64,000 bases of DNA from Leeuwenhoekiella marinoflava DSM 3653 (lineage in GTDB: Bacteria; Bacteroidota; Bacteroidia; Flavobacteriales; Flavobacteriaceae). The position numbers were made by a program, and so were the translations under genes. Under the pieces are notes generated by a model. It was not told the origin of the DNA. It searched no databases and was given only the letters and a program-made list of their open reading frames with translations. Where the stretch lies: the NCBI RefSeq assembly GCF_900129005.1, contig NZ_FQUN01000018.1:1-64000 (forward strand), given 5' to 3'. Below are positions 36,901-44,472 of this stretch, one piece after another (the first letter of the stretch is position 1; every line of letters starts with the position of its first letter).

Positions 36901-37254
36901 GCCCACCCCGGCTTTTTCGGTAATGTCTTCAAACTTAAAATCGCCTTTATTGAGGTACAGTTTGTTTTGCCCCATATTTGCAGTCATATAAATATCTGCA
37001 AGCCCATCATTATTAATATCTCCTATTGCAACCCCTCCGCCATTATAGAAATTGCGGTATTTGAAGATGTTGAAATCCTTTTCGTTTTGAATTTGATTTA
37101 CAAAGTCGATACCGGTCTGCTCTGCGTTGAGCAGGCTAAATAAAGCAGGTTTATCGGGGGTTGATTTTTCTTCATTTTTTTTATCCTCTTTGGAGGAGCA
37201 AGAAGCCAGTACAAGGCCACTTAGTAAAATGATGTTTTTGAAAGAAAAACGCAT
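33898..37254 (-). CDS. CRTAC1-family FG-GAP/VCBS repeat lipoprotein with ASPIC/UnbV domain (first copy)
   Basis: The frame opens at 37296, but the ATG at 37254 gives a lipoprotein signal (MRFSFKNIILLSGLVLASC) and 1,118 residues. Same plan as its downstream neighbour: repeated DxNxDGxxDI blades (DINNDGLADIYMTAN, DVNADGLLDIYVSN), an ASPIC/UnbV domain near the middle (FAVGASVRLYFDGEE, LYPVRGFQSS), then more blades (DVNNDGNEDIFVGGP). The two proteins are similar along their whole length and probably arose by an old tandem duplication; divergence is now large. It starts 200 bases after the SusD stop, beyond a hairpin terminator, so it may be transcribed separately or by read-through. Confidence 0.85.
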   Translation of the reverse strand: MRFSFKNIILLSGLVLASCSSKEDKKNEEKSTPDKPALFSLLNAEQTGIDFVNQIQNEKDFNIFKYRNFYNGGGVAIGDINNDGLADIYMTANMGQNKLYLNKGDFKFEDITEKAGVGGDKPWSTGVVMADVNADGLLDIYVSNAGNMKGDNHDNDLYINNGDLTFTEKAQEFNLAKSGFSTQASFFDYDKDGDLDVYILNNSNVPVSGLGYAEQRDTRAENWENVPDIFKGVGDLLMRNDGDTFTNVSEEAGIYGSLIGFGLGVMITDINNDLWPDIYISNDFYERDYLYINQKDGTFKEEIKNWTSHLSLSAMGVDISDINNDGLQDIFITDMLPEPEERVKSVMEFDNYNVYKLKQSKDFYQQFIQNTLQVNNGNGSFIETAYYSGIDATDWSWAGLLVDLDNDGYRDIYVTNGINHDLTDLDFVDFFANEIIQNMALTGKRQAIDSIIDKMPKKPLPNAVYRNKKNLKFEDVGKLWGLDTPSMSNGSAYADLDNDGDLDLVVNNVNMPVFIYRNESRQQNDNRYIKLKFKGGEQNPFAVGASVRLYFDGEEILQELYPVRGFQSSMDYEMTIGLGETQTIDSLRVLWPDDKTQILKEVATNQTLNLDQAEATEVFIPRKRKTGPQLLTELNNDKLKPNKENNYNDFDYEGLIAKKLSQEGPAIAVGDVNNDGNEDIFVGGPSGSSGTLYLHQGDGKLNKKSQALFDEDSNFEDTAAAFFDADGDGDLDLLVSSGGNEVGKKELLKPRLYLNDGKGNFSRSPNELPSAFQNMSVVAPYDFDGDGDIDVFIGSRSVVGVYGIDPQHLFLENTGNGVFVDATERLAYDTKDAGMVTDAIWLDVDGDDKKDLITVSEWGAPLVYRNSGKRLSLKENNLSDKTGWWNTITAVDIDNDGDIDLVLGNEGENLHYLPTVENPMSMYINDFDNNGTIEQITTMHKNGKDYPLHQKKEITAQMSSLKKQNLKASDYASRYIDEIFSEESLKNAIKKTVKYPQSMLAINDGNGNFSLKPLPYQIQLSCVCDIVSADINKDGLADLIMAGNNFEFKPQYSQLDASFGSVLLNEGDANYKWQDYEKSGFFIKGEVKHLSTFTDKNGKVYLIASVNNEKPKIFALNE

Positions 37255-37394
37255 AGATGAATATGTTTTTATAAAAATACGTGCTTTGATGAACACTTAA
37301 GCATTTGCAAAAAAAAAAGTTATTCCGTGACAGTCTAAATTTTTTTAATAAATGAGAGACATTTAGTTTGCAAATCAGGGGTTTTATGAAATTC

Positions 37395-37431
37395 AAAAAG
37401 AGACTGTCTTGACTTGCAGACAGCCTCTTTT
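37395..37431. terminator. Hairpin terminator after susD
   Basis: AAAGAGACTGTC and GACAGCCTCTTT pair with one mismatch around a 10-base loop, with T runs on both strands. On the minus strand it lies 24 bases beyond the SusD stop, between the SusCD pair and the CRTAC1 genes. Confidence 0.7.
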
Positions 37432-37454
37432 ATCTTTATAACTACAATTAATTG

Positions 37455-39047
37455 TTAATAACCGGGGTTTTGCACCAGGTTAGGATTAGATAATAATGCA
37501 GTTTCAGGAATTGGAAACAAGTTCTTATCAGGATCTCCTGTAACTTCTTTTAGTCCCCATGGAGCGGTATACTGATCAAAACGTATCAGGTCGTTTCTTC
37601 TCCATATTTCAATAAAAAGTTCGCGTCCACGTTCTGCAAGTAATTCAGTTTCTGTAACAGACTGAAGTGCGGGCGTGTTCTCACGATTTCCTCTCAATTC
37701 ATTCACCAGAGCTGTAGGATCTCCTCCCATACGCATCATAGCTTCGGCTTTCATTAAATGCGCATCAGAATATCTGAAGAAAATGGTGTGTCTTCTAAAC
37801 GATTCAATAAGTGGTGAAGAGTCATCATCCGGGATAGGATCAAAGGGATGATATTTGATTAAACGCATACCGGTAGCTTCTGTATTACCAACGAGGTTAG
37901 GGATTTCTTTAGTAAATACCAGATCCTGACCTTGTCTGTTTTTTAATCTGGAGCCGTCTGCATCATACTGCTGACCTATTAAAAAGCCGTAGCCAATACC
38001 CAGATTTTGATCGTTAGCATTGGTGTTATCAAATACAATACCTCTGCGTTCTTCCTGACCATCACCTTCAAAGTTACTGTTAGGAGCACCTTCAAACGAG
38101 TCGTAAAACTCTGCAAGGGTAGAAAAACCATTCCAGCCACCACCTGTATTATCAGGAGCATTTTGATTATAATGCAGAGAGTTCCAGATTTTAGCTGCAA
38201 CCTCACTTCTCAAATAGAAAATGGTTTCTGTATCGTCTGTAGGTTCAAAAATCTGAAAGTAACCGTTACTTTCAATCTCAAATCCTTTAGCATGAATAGC
38301 GTCTACTAAATCTATTACACGCTGCATATCTGCGTTGTCAAAAGCATCTTGTCCTTTGTAAACTTTAGCATTAAGATACATTTTTGCAAGCAAGAAATTT
38401 GCAGCTTCCTGAGAAGCTCTTACAGTCATGGTAACATCAGGTCCTGTTGTAGGAAGGTCTGGCATAGCTTCCATCAAGTCAGTTTCGATAAAATCGAAAG
38501 CTTCTGCACGCGTTAAAACTCTTGGATCAACATCCGGACCTTCATCCAGCTCTCTGAAGGGAACCGAACCAAAAAGATCCATTACAAAAAACATATTGTA
38601 GGCTCTCAAGAATTTAGCCTGAGCAGTTATTTCAGCAGAGCCATTACTTTCCATGATTTCAGTCGCTCTGTAAATGTTCTGGTTAAGGGTATTCCAGCTG
38701 TTTTTGATAAAATTATGAGCTGAATTCCATGTGTGGTTATGCAATTGTCTCCACAGACCATTATCTCCCCAGTCTGTACCTCTGGTGGGTACTACAAGCT
38801 CATCTGTTGTTACTTCAGATAAGGCATACATATTTTCCTGAGTTTGAAAATCCCCACCTACTTTGTTGAACAAATCATTAAGTGAAGACTCTGGATCAGC
38901 CAAAGGTGTAAAGGTAAATTCTCCCGTATCCTCGCTTATAATCGAGTCTGTTTCCTCTATTTCTAAATCGGTACACGAGACCATTGCGACTGCAAAAAGA
39001 GTCGTCAAGGCAAGCGGTTTGATAAAAGGTATAATTTTCATTTTCAT
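37455..39047 (-). CDS. SusD/RagB-family outer-membrane nutrient-binding lipoprotein
   Basis: 530 residues with a lipoprotein signal ending at AVAMVSC and the SusD plan: N-terminal SusD-like region (FNKVGGDFQTQENMY), TPR helices (EITAQAKFLRAYNMFFVMDL is the standard motif), RASQEAANFLLAKMYLNA, and the C-terminal RagB block (FRYSDAHLMKAEAMMRMGG, LLAERGRELFIEIWRRND). It forms the lid of the SusC transporter encoded 4 bases upstream. The locus has no glycoside hydrolase, so the cargo is not obvious. Confidence 0.95.
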   Translation of the reverse strand: MKMKIIPFIKPLALTTLFAVAMVSCTDLEIEETDSIISEDTGEFTFTPLADPESSLNDLFNKVGGDFQTQENMYALSEVTTDELVVPTRGTDWGDNGLWRQLHNHTWNSAHNFIKNSWNTLNQNIYRATEIMESNGSAEITAQAKFLRAYNMFFVMDLFGSVPFRELDEGPDVDPRVLTRAEAFDFIETDLMEAMPDLPTTGPDVTMTVRASQEAANFLLAKMYLNAKVYKGQDAFDNADMQRVIDLVDAIHAKGFEIESNGYFQIFEPTDDTETIFYLRSEVAAKIWNSLHYNQNAPDNTGGGWNGFSTLAEFYDSFEGAPNSNFEGDGQEERRGIVFDNTNANDQNLGIGYGFLIGQQYDADGSRLKNRQGQDLVFTKEIPNLVGNTEATGMRLIKYHPFDPIPDDDSSPLIESFRRHTIFFRYSDAHLMKAEAMMRMGGDPTALVNELRGNRENTPALQSVTETELLAERGRELFIEIWRRNDLIRFDQYTAPWGLKEVTGDPDKNLFPIPETALLSNPNLVQNPGY

Positions 39048-39051
39048 TTTT

Positions 39052-42000
39052 TTAAAAAGTTAAATTCACTCCTAAACTGTAAATACGAGGTCTAGGGAAC
39101 GAGGTGTAATCAATTCCTGCGATGGGCAAACCATTCAGTAAATCACCACCACCGGGAATAACACTTACTTCTGGATCAAGCCCACTATAACCTGTGATTA
39201 CAAATAAGTTTTGACCGGTTAAGCTAAAGCGCATGCTTTTGAAGAATCCGATTGCATCCATAGGTACTGTATAGGCTATTGAAGCGGTTTGAAGACGTAC
39301 AAAATCACCTTTTTCTAAAAAACGATCAGATACTGATGCTTCAGCAAATCTACTTTCTACACCTGCAAGGTCGACAACATCTGCGATTACATTATTCCCA
39401 GTACCGATTGCACCTCCGGTAAAGAAGGCGTTAGCTGTGTTGTTGTAAATGTAGTTACCAAACTGGCCATTAAAGTAAAGGGAAGCACTCCAGTTTTTAT
39501 AATTTGCAGAGGTTGATAAACCACCGGTCACATCAGGAAGTGCACTTTTATCTAAGAATTTTTGGTTATCGATTCCTCCTTCAAAAGTAGGATTACCGCT
39601 GTCGTCAAAGCCGGTGAATTCTCTCAAATAAAAGGAGTATAGGGGTTGACCGTTAGAAAGTCTTTGAGCGAAAGCGTTAGTAAGACCTGCACCTCGAATG
39701 GTACCGGCAGCAATCTGACCTTCAAAATCCTGTATCTCATTAGAGTTGTAAGCGGCGTTGATGCCTACCGTCCAGTTAAAGTCCTGTCCTTGTATAACAT
39801 CATAATTCAAAGCAACCTCGAAACCGGTGTTAAGCACAACAGCGTCTAAATTTTGAAAAAAGAAAGGCTGCGGAGAGGGCTGAGCTGCTTCTACATTTAA
39901 TAATAAGTCTTGAGTTTCTTTGCGGTACACATCAAAACTACCACTAAAACGATCGTTATTAAATCCAAAATCAATACCGGCAGCATACTGTGTGGTTTCT
40001 TCCCATTTTAAATCTGGGTTTGGGAAAGCCACGGTAGTAACCCCTGGAATATTAATCGCACCGTCATCGTTGATTCCGCCACCTGAATAGCGTTGTCTTC
40101 TCACAAATTGACCATAACTTAAACCATCCTGGTTACCAGTCACACCATAACTCAAACGAAGTTTTAAGGTAGAAAAAGTGTCTCCGGCAAAATCCTCGTT
40201 ATTAATCTTCCAGGCAAAGGCCGCAGATGGAAAGATACCGTATTTGTTATTGGACCCAAATTTTGAAGATCCGTCAGCACGTACAGTGGCAGTAAATAAA
40301 TATTTATCTGCAATGGTGTAATTAATACGTGTGAAGTAAGATTGAAGTTCGTCTGTGTTGTTAAAGGTATCGGCAAATAAAGAACGAATGGGGATTGATG
40401 CCTCTCCAAGATTTTCTGAAGAAGGAGTAGGCAGCAATCTGTTTACAAACAGATCAGTACCGTTAGAATAGCCATATTGCTGGTATCCGCCAGATATCAT
40501 AGATTCTAACATAGCTGCAGATCGATTAAGATCGTCAGACATTTGATCTAAATTTGTGCTGGAGAAACCAAAGCCTTCCACGTTTCTTCCTGATACTTGA
40601 AATTCCTGATACGAGAAACCTACCAGTGCATCTAAGGTTGAATTTTCAAAAGCCTTATTGTAGTTTAAAGTGAATTCAAAAAGGCGGTTGTCATTCTCAA
40701 TGTCGTTTAAGGCTCCTCTACCATTACCGCCTGCACCGCGTGCCACGTTAAACGAATCGGAACTCAGGCTTCCATTACGTGAAGACTCTGCTTTGTCGTA
40801 ACCTACTGTTGCTTTTGCTGCTAAACTTTCAAAAATATCATATTCAGCAGAAAAATTTAATAAGAAACGATCGGTTTCCGCTATGCTCTGAAAGTTTTGG
40901 AGCAGATTTAGTGGGTTGATGCGATCTCCAGGATTAAACGTAGGATCCTGCGGCCAGGTTGGGTTTGCTGAGTAAGAAGCTCCTAAAAGGTCACCTGTAG
41001 AACCGGCACTACCACTAAGTGGCGGCGCTTCGTCATTTACACGGGATAACGTACTTTGTAAGGTAAGCTGTAACTTGTCATCAAACAAGCGTTGTGAAGC
41101 ATTTAAACGTCCTACCATACGTTCTTGAGATGATTTATTAACCACACCTTCCTGATTTCCATAGTTAAGCGTCGCCCTTACGTTTCCACTGCCATAATTT
41201 TGAGAATACGCAATATTTGTATTTGTCGAAATAGTATTTCTGGTAACCAGAGATTGCCAGTCTGTATTTGCTCCTAAATCTGTAGCTGTACCTCCAAAGG
41301 CAGACACGGCGCTTAAAAATTGCTGACGGTTTAATAAGTCGTATTCATTTGCGGGAGTGGCAACACTTACTTCAGAAGAAACTTCAAAAGTTCCGCCACT
41401 TGCTCCACCACGACCACTTTTAGTTGTAATGATAACTACACCGTTTGCGCCCCGGGATCCATAAATGGCTGTAGAAGAGGCATCTTTTAAAATACTGATA
41501 CTCTCGATATCATTTGGGTTAAGAAAACTCAAAGGGTTTCTGGCCGCACTGGTGCCTACGCCTATGTTAGATCCTTCTGCCGAGGTATCTCCTGAAGGAA
41601 GCGGAACACCATCAACCACAAATAAGGGGTTGTTATTAGATCTTACAGAAGAAGTACCTCTAATTCGTATGGCAACTCCAGATCCCGGCTCCCCACTACC
41701 TGAGGCTATCTGAACCCCAGCTGTTTTACCTTGAATTAACTGTTCTGGGGAAGAAATGACCCCTTTTTGAAAATCTTCAGAAGTTACAGAGGCAACAGAA
41801 CCTGTGGCGTCTTTAACTGTAGTAGAACCGTACCCGATTACAACAACTTCTTCAAGTGCTGCAGCATCTTCCTCTAAAGTTACATTTATTGTAGATCTGC
41901 CATCAACGGCCACTTCTTTAGGAGCAAAGCCTACGTAGCTAAAAACAAGAGTGCTTCCTGTAGCTACATCGTTTAAGGTATAGTTTCCGTCAAAATCAGT

Positions 42001-42156
42001 AGTAGTACCATTTGTAGTCCCCTTTACGAGAACGTTTGCGCCCGGAAGCGGACCATTAGGTTCAGATACTGTTCCGGATACTGTTTGTGCTTGCGTCATA
42101 CCTGCCAGTAAGAGCGAAGCGAAAAACAACATACTTCTAAGTATTACATGCTTCAT
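39052..42156 (-). CDS. SusC/RagA-family TonB-dependent outer-membrane transporter
   Basis: The frame is open to 42309, but the ATG at 42156 starts a clear signal peptide (MKHVILRSMLFFASLLLAG then MTQAQ) and gives 1,034 residues; a promoter box at 42210-42217 agrees. It has an N-terminal carboxypeptidase-regulatory-like domain (VSGTVSEPNGPLPGANVLV), a plug with the SusC signature (GTSSVRSNNNPLFVVDGVPL and ISILKDASSTAIYGSRGANG) and a 22-strand barrel. The final strand is YSLGVNLTF, ending in F. With SusD it imports a large substrate across the outer membrane using TonB. Size and neighbours do not reveal the substrate. Confidence 0.95.
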   Translation of the reverse strand: MKHVILRSMLFFASLLLAGMTQAQTVSGTVSEPNGPLPGANVLVKGTTNGTTTDFDGNYTLNDVATGSTLVFSYVGFAPKEVAVDGRSTINVTLEEDAAALEEVVVIGYGSTTVKDATGSVASVTSEDFQKGVISSPEQLIQGKTAGVQIASGSGEPGSGVAIRIRGTSSVRSNNNPLFVVDGVPLPSGDTSAEGSNIGVGTSAARNPLSFLNPNDIESISILKDASSTAIYGSRGANGVVIITTKSGRGGASGGTFEVSSEVSVATPANEYDLLNRQQFLSAVSAFGGTATDLGANTDWQSLVTRNTISTNTNIAYSQNYGSGNVRATLNYGNQEGVVNKSSQERMVGRLNASQRLFDDKLQLTLQSTLSRVNDEAPPLSGSAGSTGDLLGASYSANPTWPQDPTFNPGDRINPLNLLQNFQSIAETDRFLLNFSAEYDIFESLAAKATVGYDKAESSRNGSLSSDSFNVARGAGGNGRGALNDIENDNRLFEFTLNYNKAFENSTLDALVGFSYQEFQVSGRNVEGFGFSSTNLDQMSDDLNRSAAMLESMISGGYQQYGYSNGTDLFVNRLLPTPSSENLGEASIPIRSLFADTFNNTDELQSYFTRINYTIADKYLFTATVRADGSSKFGSNNKYGIFPSAAFAWKINNEDFAGDTFSTLKLRLSYGVTGNQDGLSYGQFVRRQRYSGGGINDDGAINIPGVTTVAFPNPDLKWEETTQYAAGIDFGFNNDRFSGSFDVYRKETQDLLLNVEAAQPSPQPFFFQNLDAVVLNTGFEVALNYDVIQGQDFNWTVGINAAYNSNEIQDFEGQIAAGTIRGAGLTNAFAQRLSNGQPLYSFYLREFTGFDDSGNPTFEGGIDNQKFLDKSALPDVTGGLSTSANYKNWSASLYFNGQFGNYIYNNTANAFFTGGAIGTGNNVIADVVDLAGVESRFAEASVSDRFLEKGDFVRLQTASIAYTVPMDAIGFFKSMRFSLTGQNLFVITGYSGLDPEVSVIPGGGDLLNGLPIAGIDYTSFPRPRIYSLGVNLTF

Positions 42157-42209
42157 AAGTTTGAATTTTAATTGAATTATTGGTTTTTCCAAAAGTGTTT
42201 CTTGGTATT

Positions 42210-42217
42210 CAAATTTA
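42210..42217 (-). promoter_or_regulatory. -7 promoter box of susC-susD
   Basis: The minus strand reads TAAATTTG (TAnnTTTG) 53 bases before the ATG at 42156. It lies within the open reading frame extension, which argues that the extension to 42309 is not translated. Confidence 0.5.
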
Positions 42218-42625
42218 TATAAATAATTGAATAAACACGAGTAACTATAACGTTTAAGTAACGAAATCGATGTAGTTTTGAAAACTGTAAAAAATACGCT
42301 TATCCTCAATTTTTTACCAAATGATTAATAATATTTGAAAATATAGTGAAAAAATTATGAAATATCCACAATGCCTTATTTTTTTACGTAAACAATTCAG
42401 TAATGTCTTTAATTTAATTTTTTTGCTTTTTCTGGTTCGAAAAGCCAAAAACCACTGTCAAATAGTACTTTTTTACCTGCATAAAACAATACTTTTTTAT
42501 ACTAAAACGTCAAATCTGTAATTTTTTTGATTAAAAGTATTTTAAACGCTTATTTATCAATATGCTAAATCGATTAATTGATTTTTATTTTTTGATAGTA
42601 TAGATTTAGAAATAAACCTTGATGG
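42218..42625. other. AT-rich divergent intergenic region without genes
   Basis: Around 400 bases between the susC and BaiN-type promoters, very AT-rich with long T and A runs. I see no ORF, no hairpin with a T run and no RNA family I can recognise. Regulators of susC would be expected to bind here, but no sigma/anti-sigma pair or other regulator gene is adjacent. Confidence 0.5.
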
Positions 42626-42633
42626 TATCTTTG
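42626..42633 (+). promoter_or_regulatory. -7 promoter box almost at the start codon of the BaiN-type gene
   Basis: TATCTTTG fits TAnnTTTG and ends only 4 bases before the ATG at 42638. Transcription would start about at the A of ATG, giving a leaderless or nearly leaderless mRNA. Confidence 0.55.
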
Positions 42634-42637
42634 CGTT

Positions 42638-43894
42638 ATGATTTATGATTCAATAATTATAGGTGGTGGTGCTGCTGGCTTTTTTACAGCAATTAATCTA
42701 GCTAAAAATAAACCTGAATCCTCAATTCTTATCTTAGAAAGAGGAGGTCAAGTTCTTGATAAGGTGCGTGTTTCGGGTGGTGGTCGTTGTAATGTTACGC
42801 ATTCTGTGTTTGAGTCTAGACCGCTTACCGAATTTTATCCAAGAGGAAAACGAGAATTGTTAGGTCCTTTTCATACGTTTATGACTGGTGATACAATGGC
42901 GTGGTTTGAAGAATTAGGCGTTCCTCTAAAAATAGAAGAAGACGGAAGAGTTTTTCCGCAAAGTGATAGCTCACAAAGTATTATAGCTTGTTTTGTTGCC
43001 CAAGCTTTAAAGTATAATATAGAGGTGAAAACTAAAACTCCGTTAACTTCCTTCAAAAAGGTGGATGATGATTTCTTTGAAATAGAATCTAAAGATTCAA
43101 CTTATTTATCAAAAACACTTGTTGTTGCGACAGGTAGTAATCCCAAGATGTTGAAATTATTAGAGGAAGTCCAAATAACTGTAACACCTACGGTCCCTTC
43201 TTTGTTTACCTTCAATATAAAAGATGTGCGTATAGCAAACCTAGCAGGTTTAGCTACTCAAGCTCGAGTAAAGCTTTTGGATTTGAATAAAAAACCATTG
43301 CTCGTAAATGATAGGAACATTGATCAGAACGGAACAGAAGGATCGGTGTTAATAACGCATTGGGGTATGAGCGGACCTGGAATTCTAAAATTATCTGCTT
43401 GGGGTGCTCATGTTTTAAAGGCTTCTAATTATGATTTTTATGTAGAGATTTCTTGGTTGCCAGATTATAATACAGAACAATTACAAGAAGCTTTAAGGGA
43501 CTCGAAATTTAACCTTGCCAAGCAAACCGTAGCGAAGTGGGCTCCTTTTGATTTACCTAAACGCCTTTGGCAAAATTTGGTTAAAGCTTCAGGGGTTTCT
43601 GATGTTTTAAAATGGGCAGATATTAATAAAATGATGCTTAATAATCTGGAACAACAATTGCTAGCTTGTCGTTTTCGCGTAAGCGGAAAAAGTACTTTTA
43701 AAGAAGAATTTGTAACCGCAGGAGGTGTAGATCTTACCGAAATAGATTTTAAAACCTATCAAAGTAAGAAGATTAAAGGTCTGTATCTGGTAGGAGAGGT
43801 ACTTAATATAGATGCGCTAACTGGAGGATTTAACTTTCAGAATGCCTGGACGGGTGGGTATATCGCAGCACAAGCTTTAGCCGAAAGCCTTTAA
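42638..43894 (+). CDS. BaiN/HI0933-family FAD-dependent oxidoreductase
   Basis: 418 residues, cytoplasmic. The N-terminal FAD fold is IIIGGGAAGFFTAINLA (residues about 6-22), with VRVSGGGRCNVTH near residue 45, typical of the HI0933-like flavoprotein family, an internal domain with GTEGSVLITHWGMSGPGIL, and a C-terminal GLYLVGEVLNIDALTGGFNFQ split as GLYLVGEVLNID and TGGFNFQ. The cellular role of the family is not settled (aminoacetone oxidase and bile-acid reductase claims exist). Its end overlaps the convergent tspO gene by 4 bases. Confidence 0.88.
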   Translation: MIYDSIIIGGGAAGFFTAINLAKNKPESSILILERGGQVLDKVRVSGGGRCNVTHSVFESRPLTEFYPRGKRELLGPFHTFMTGDTMAWFEELGVPLKIEEDGRVFPQSDSSQSIIACFVAQALKYNIEVKTKTPLTSFKKVDDDFFEIESKDSTYLSKTLVVATGSNPKMLKLLEEVQITVTPTVPSLFTFNIKDVRIANLAGLATQARVKLLDLNKKPLLVNDRNIDQNGTEGSVLITHWGMSGPGILKLSAWGAHVLKASNYDFYVEISWLPDYNTEQLQEALRDSKFNLAKQTVAKWAPFDLPKRLWQNLVKASGVSDVLKWADINKMMLNNLEQQLLACRFRVSGKSTFKEEFVTAGGVDLTEIDFKTYQSKKIKGLYLVGEVLNIDALTGGFNFQNAWTGGYIAAQALAESL

Positions 43895-44367
43895 TTGAGA
43901 CGCCAGATTTCAAAATTGAGCGCTGTGGCATAAGCAACCCATATTATATAAGGTATAAATAGATAAGCCGCATTGGGATTCACTACTTTAAACCATTTAA
44001 AAGTGAAAAGTAATAGAATAAGCAAAGCCGAAATAATGAGCAATGCCGGTAATATCAATTGAAGTCCGAAAAAAATTATAGACCAACTGGCATTTAAAAT
44101 GAGTTGAAATCCAAAATGGTACAAAGCTGTTTTTACCCATTTGTGATAAAAACCTTTGTTCCAAACCATACCTGCAGCTACTCCCATAAGTATATAGAGA
44201 AGTGTCCAAACGGGTCCAAACAACCAGTTAGGAGGAGTGAAAAATGGTTTTTCTAGATTAGGGTACCAGACATTTACGCTGCTTTGAGTAGCTATAGCAC
44301 CTAGAAAACCCACGATTAAGCAAATCGTTACAGGTATTAAAATCCGCAAAGCCTTTTGTGTAATCAT
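43891..44367 (-). CDS. tspO: TspO/MBR-family membrane protein
   Basis: 158 residues with five membrane helices. Family marks are FFTPPNWLFGPVWTLLYILM in the first part, FQLILNASWSIIFFG, and a tryptophan-rich ending (WVAYATALNFEIWRLN). TspO proteins bind porphyrins and other hydrophobic ligands and take part in oxidative-stress responses. Transcribed alone, with the start 105 bases from the divergent mvaD start. Confidence 0.92.
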   Translation of the reverse strand: MITQKALRILIPVTICLIVGFLGAIATQSSVNVWYPNLEKPFFTPPNWLFGPVWTLLYILMGVAAGMVWNKGFYHKWVKTALYHFGFQLILNASWSIIFFGLQLILPALLIISALLILLLFTFKWFKVVNPNAAYLFIPYIIWVAYATALNFEIWRLN

Positions 44368-44460
44368 TAGAACTGTACTTGGGACTAATTTAGAAAATTA
44401 ATTTGAGTTCTTAATTCATTAAAAATATGAGTTTAGACTTTCATAAGTTTATAGAGACAG

Positions 44461-44468
44461 TATATTTG
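44461..44468 (+). promoter_or_regulatory. -7 promoter box almost at the start codon of mvaD
   Basis: TATATTTG (TAnnTTTG) ends 4 bases before the ATG at 44473. As with 42626-42633, the predicted mRNA has practically no 5' leader. Confidence 0.55.
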
Positions 44469-44472
44469 CAGT

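Noticed and set aside
30666-37254. FG-GAP coding repeats as DNA repeats or a phase-variable locus
   Set aside because: The DxNxDG blades repeat at protein level only; the DNA of the copies differs too much for slippage or recombination.
37181-37396. 71-residue minus-strand ORF overlapping the CRTAC1 start and the gap before susD
   Set aside because: Most of it overlaps the signal region of the CRTAC1 gene in another frame, and the product shows no domain or signal peptide.
42157-42309. N-terminal extension of SusC to 42309
   Set aside because: It adds 51 residues before a perfect signal peptide and spans the promoter box at 42210-42217.
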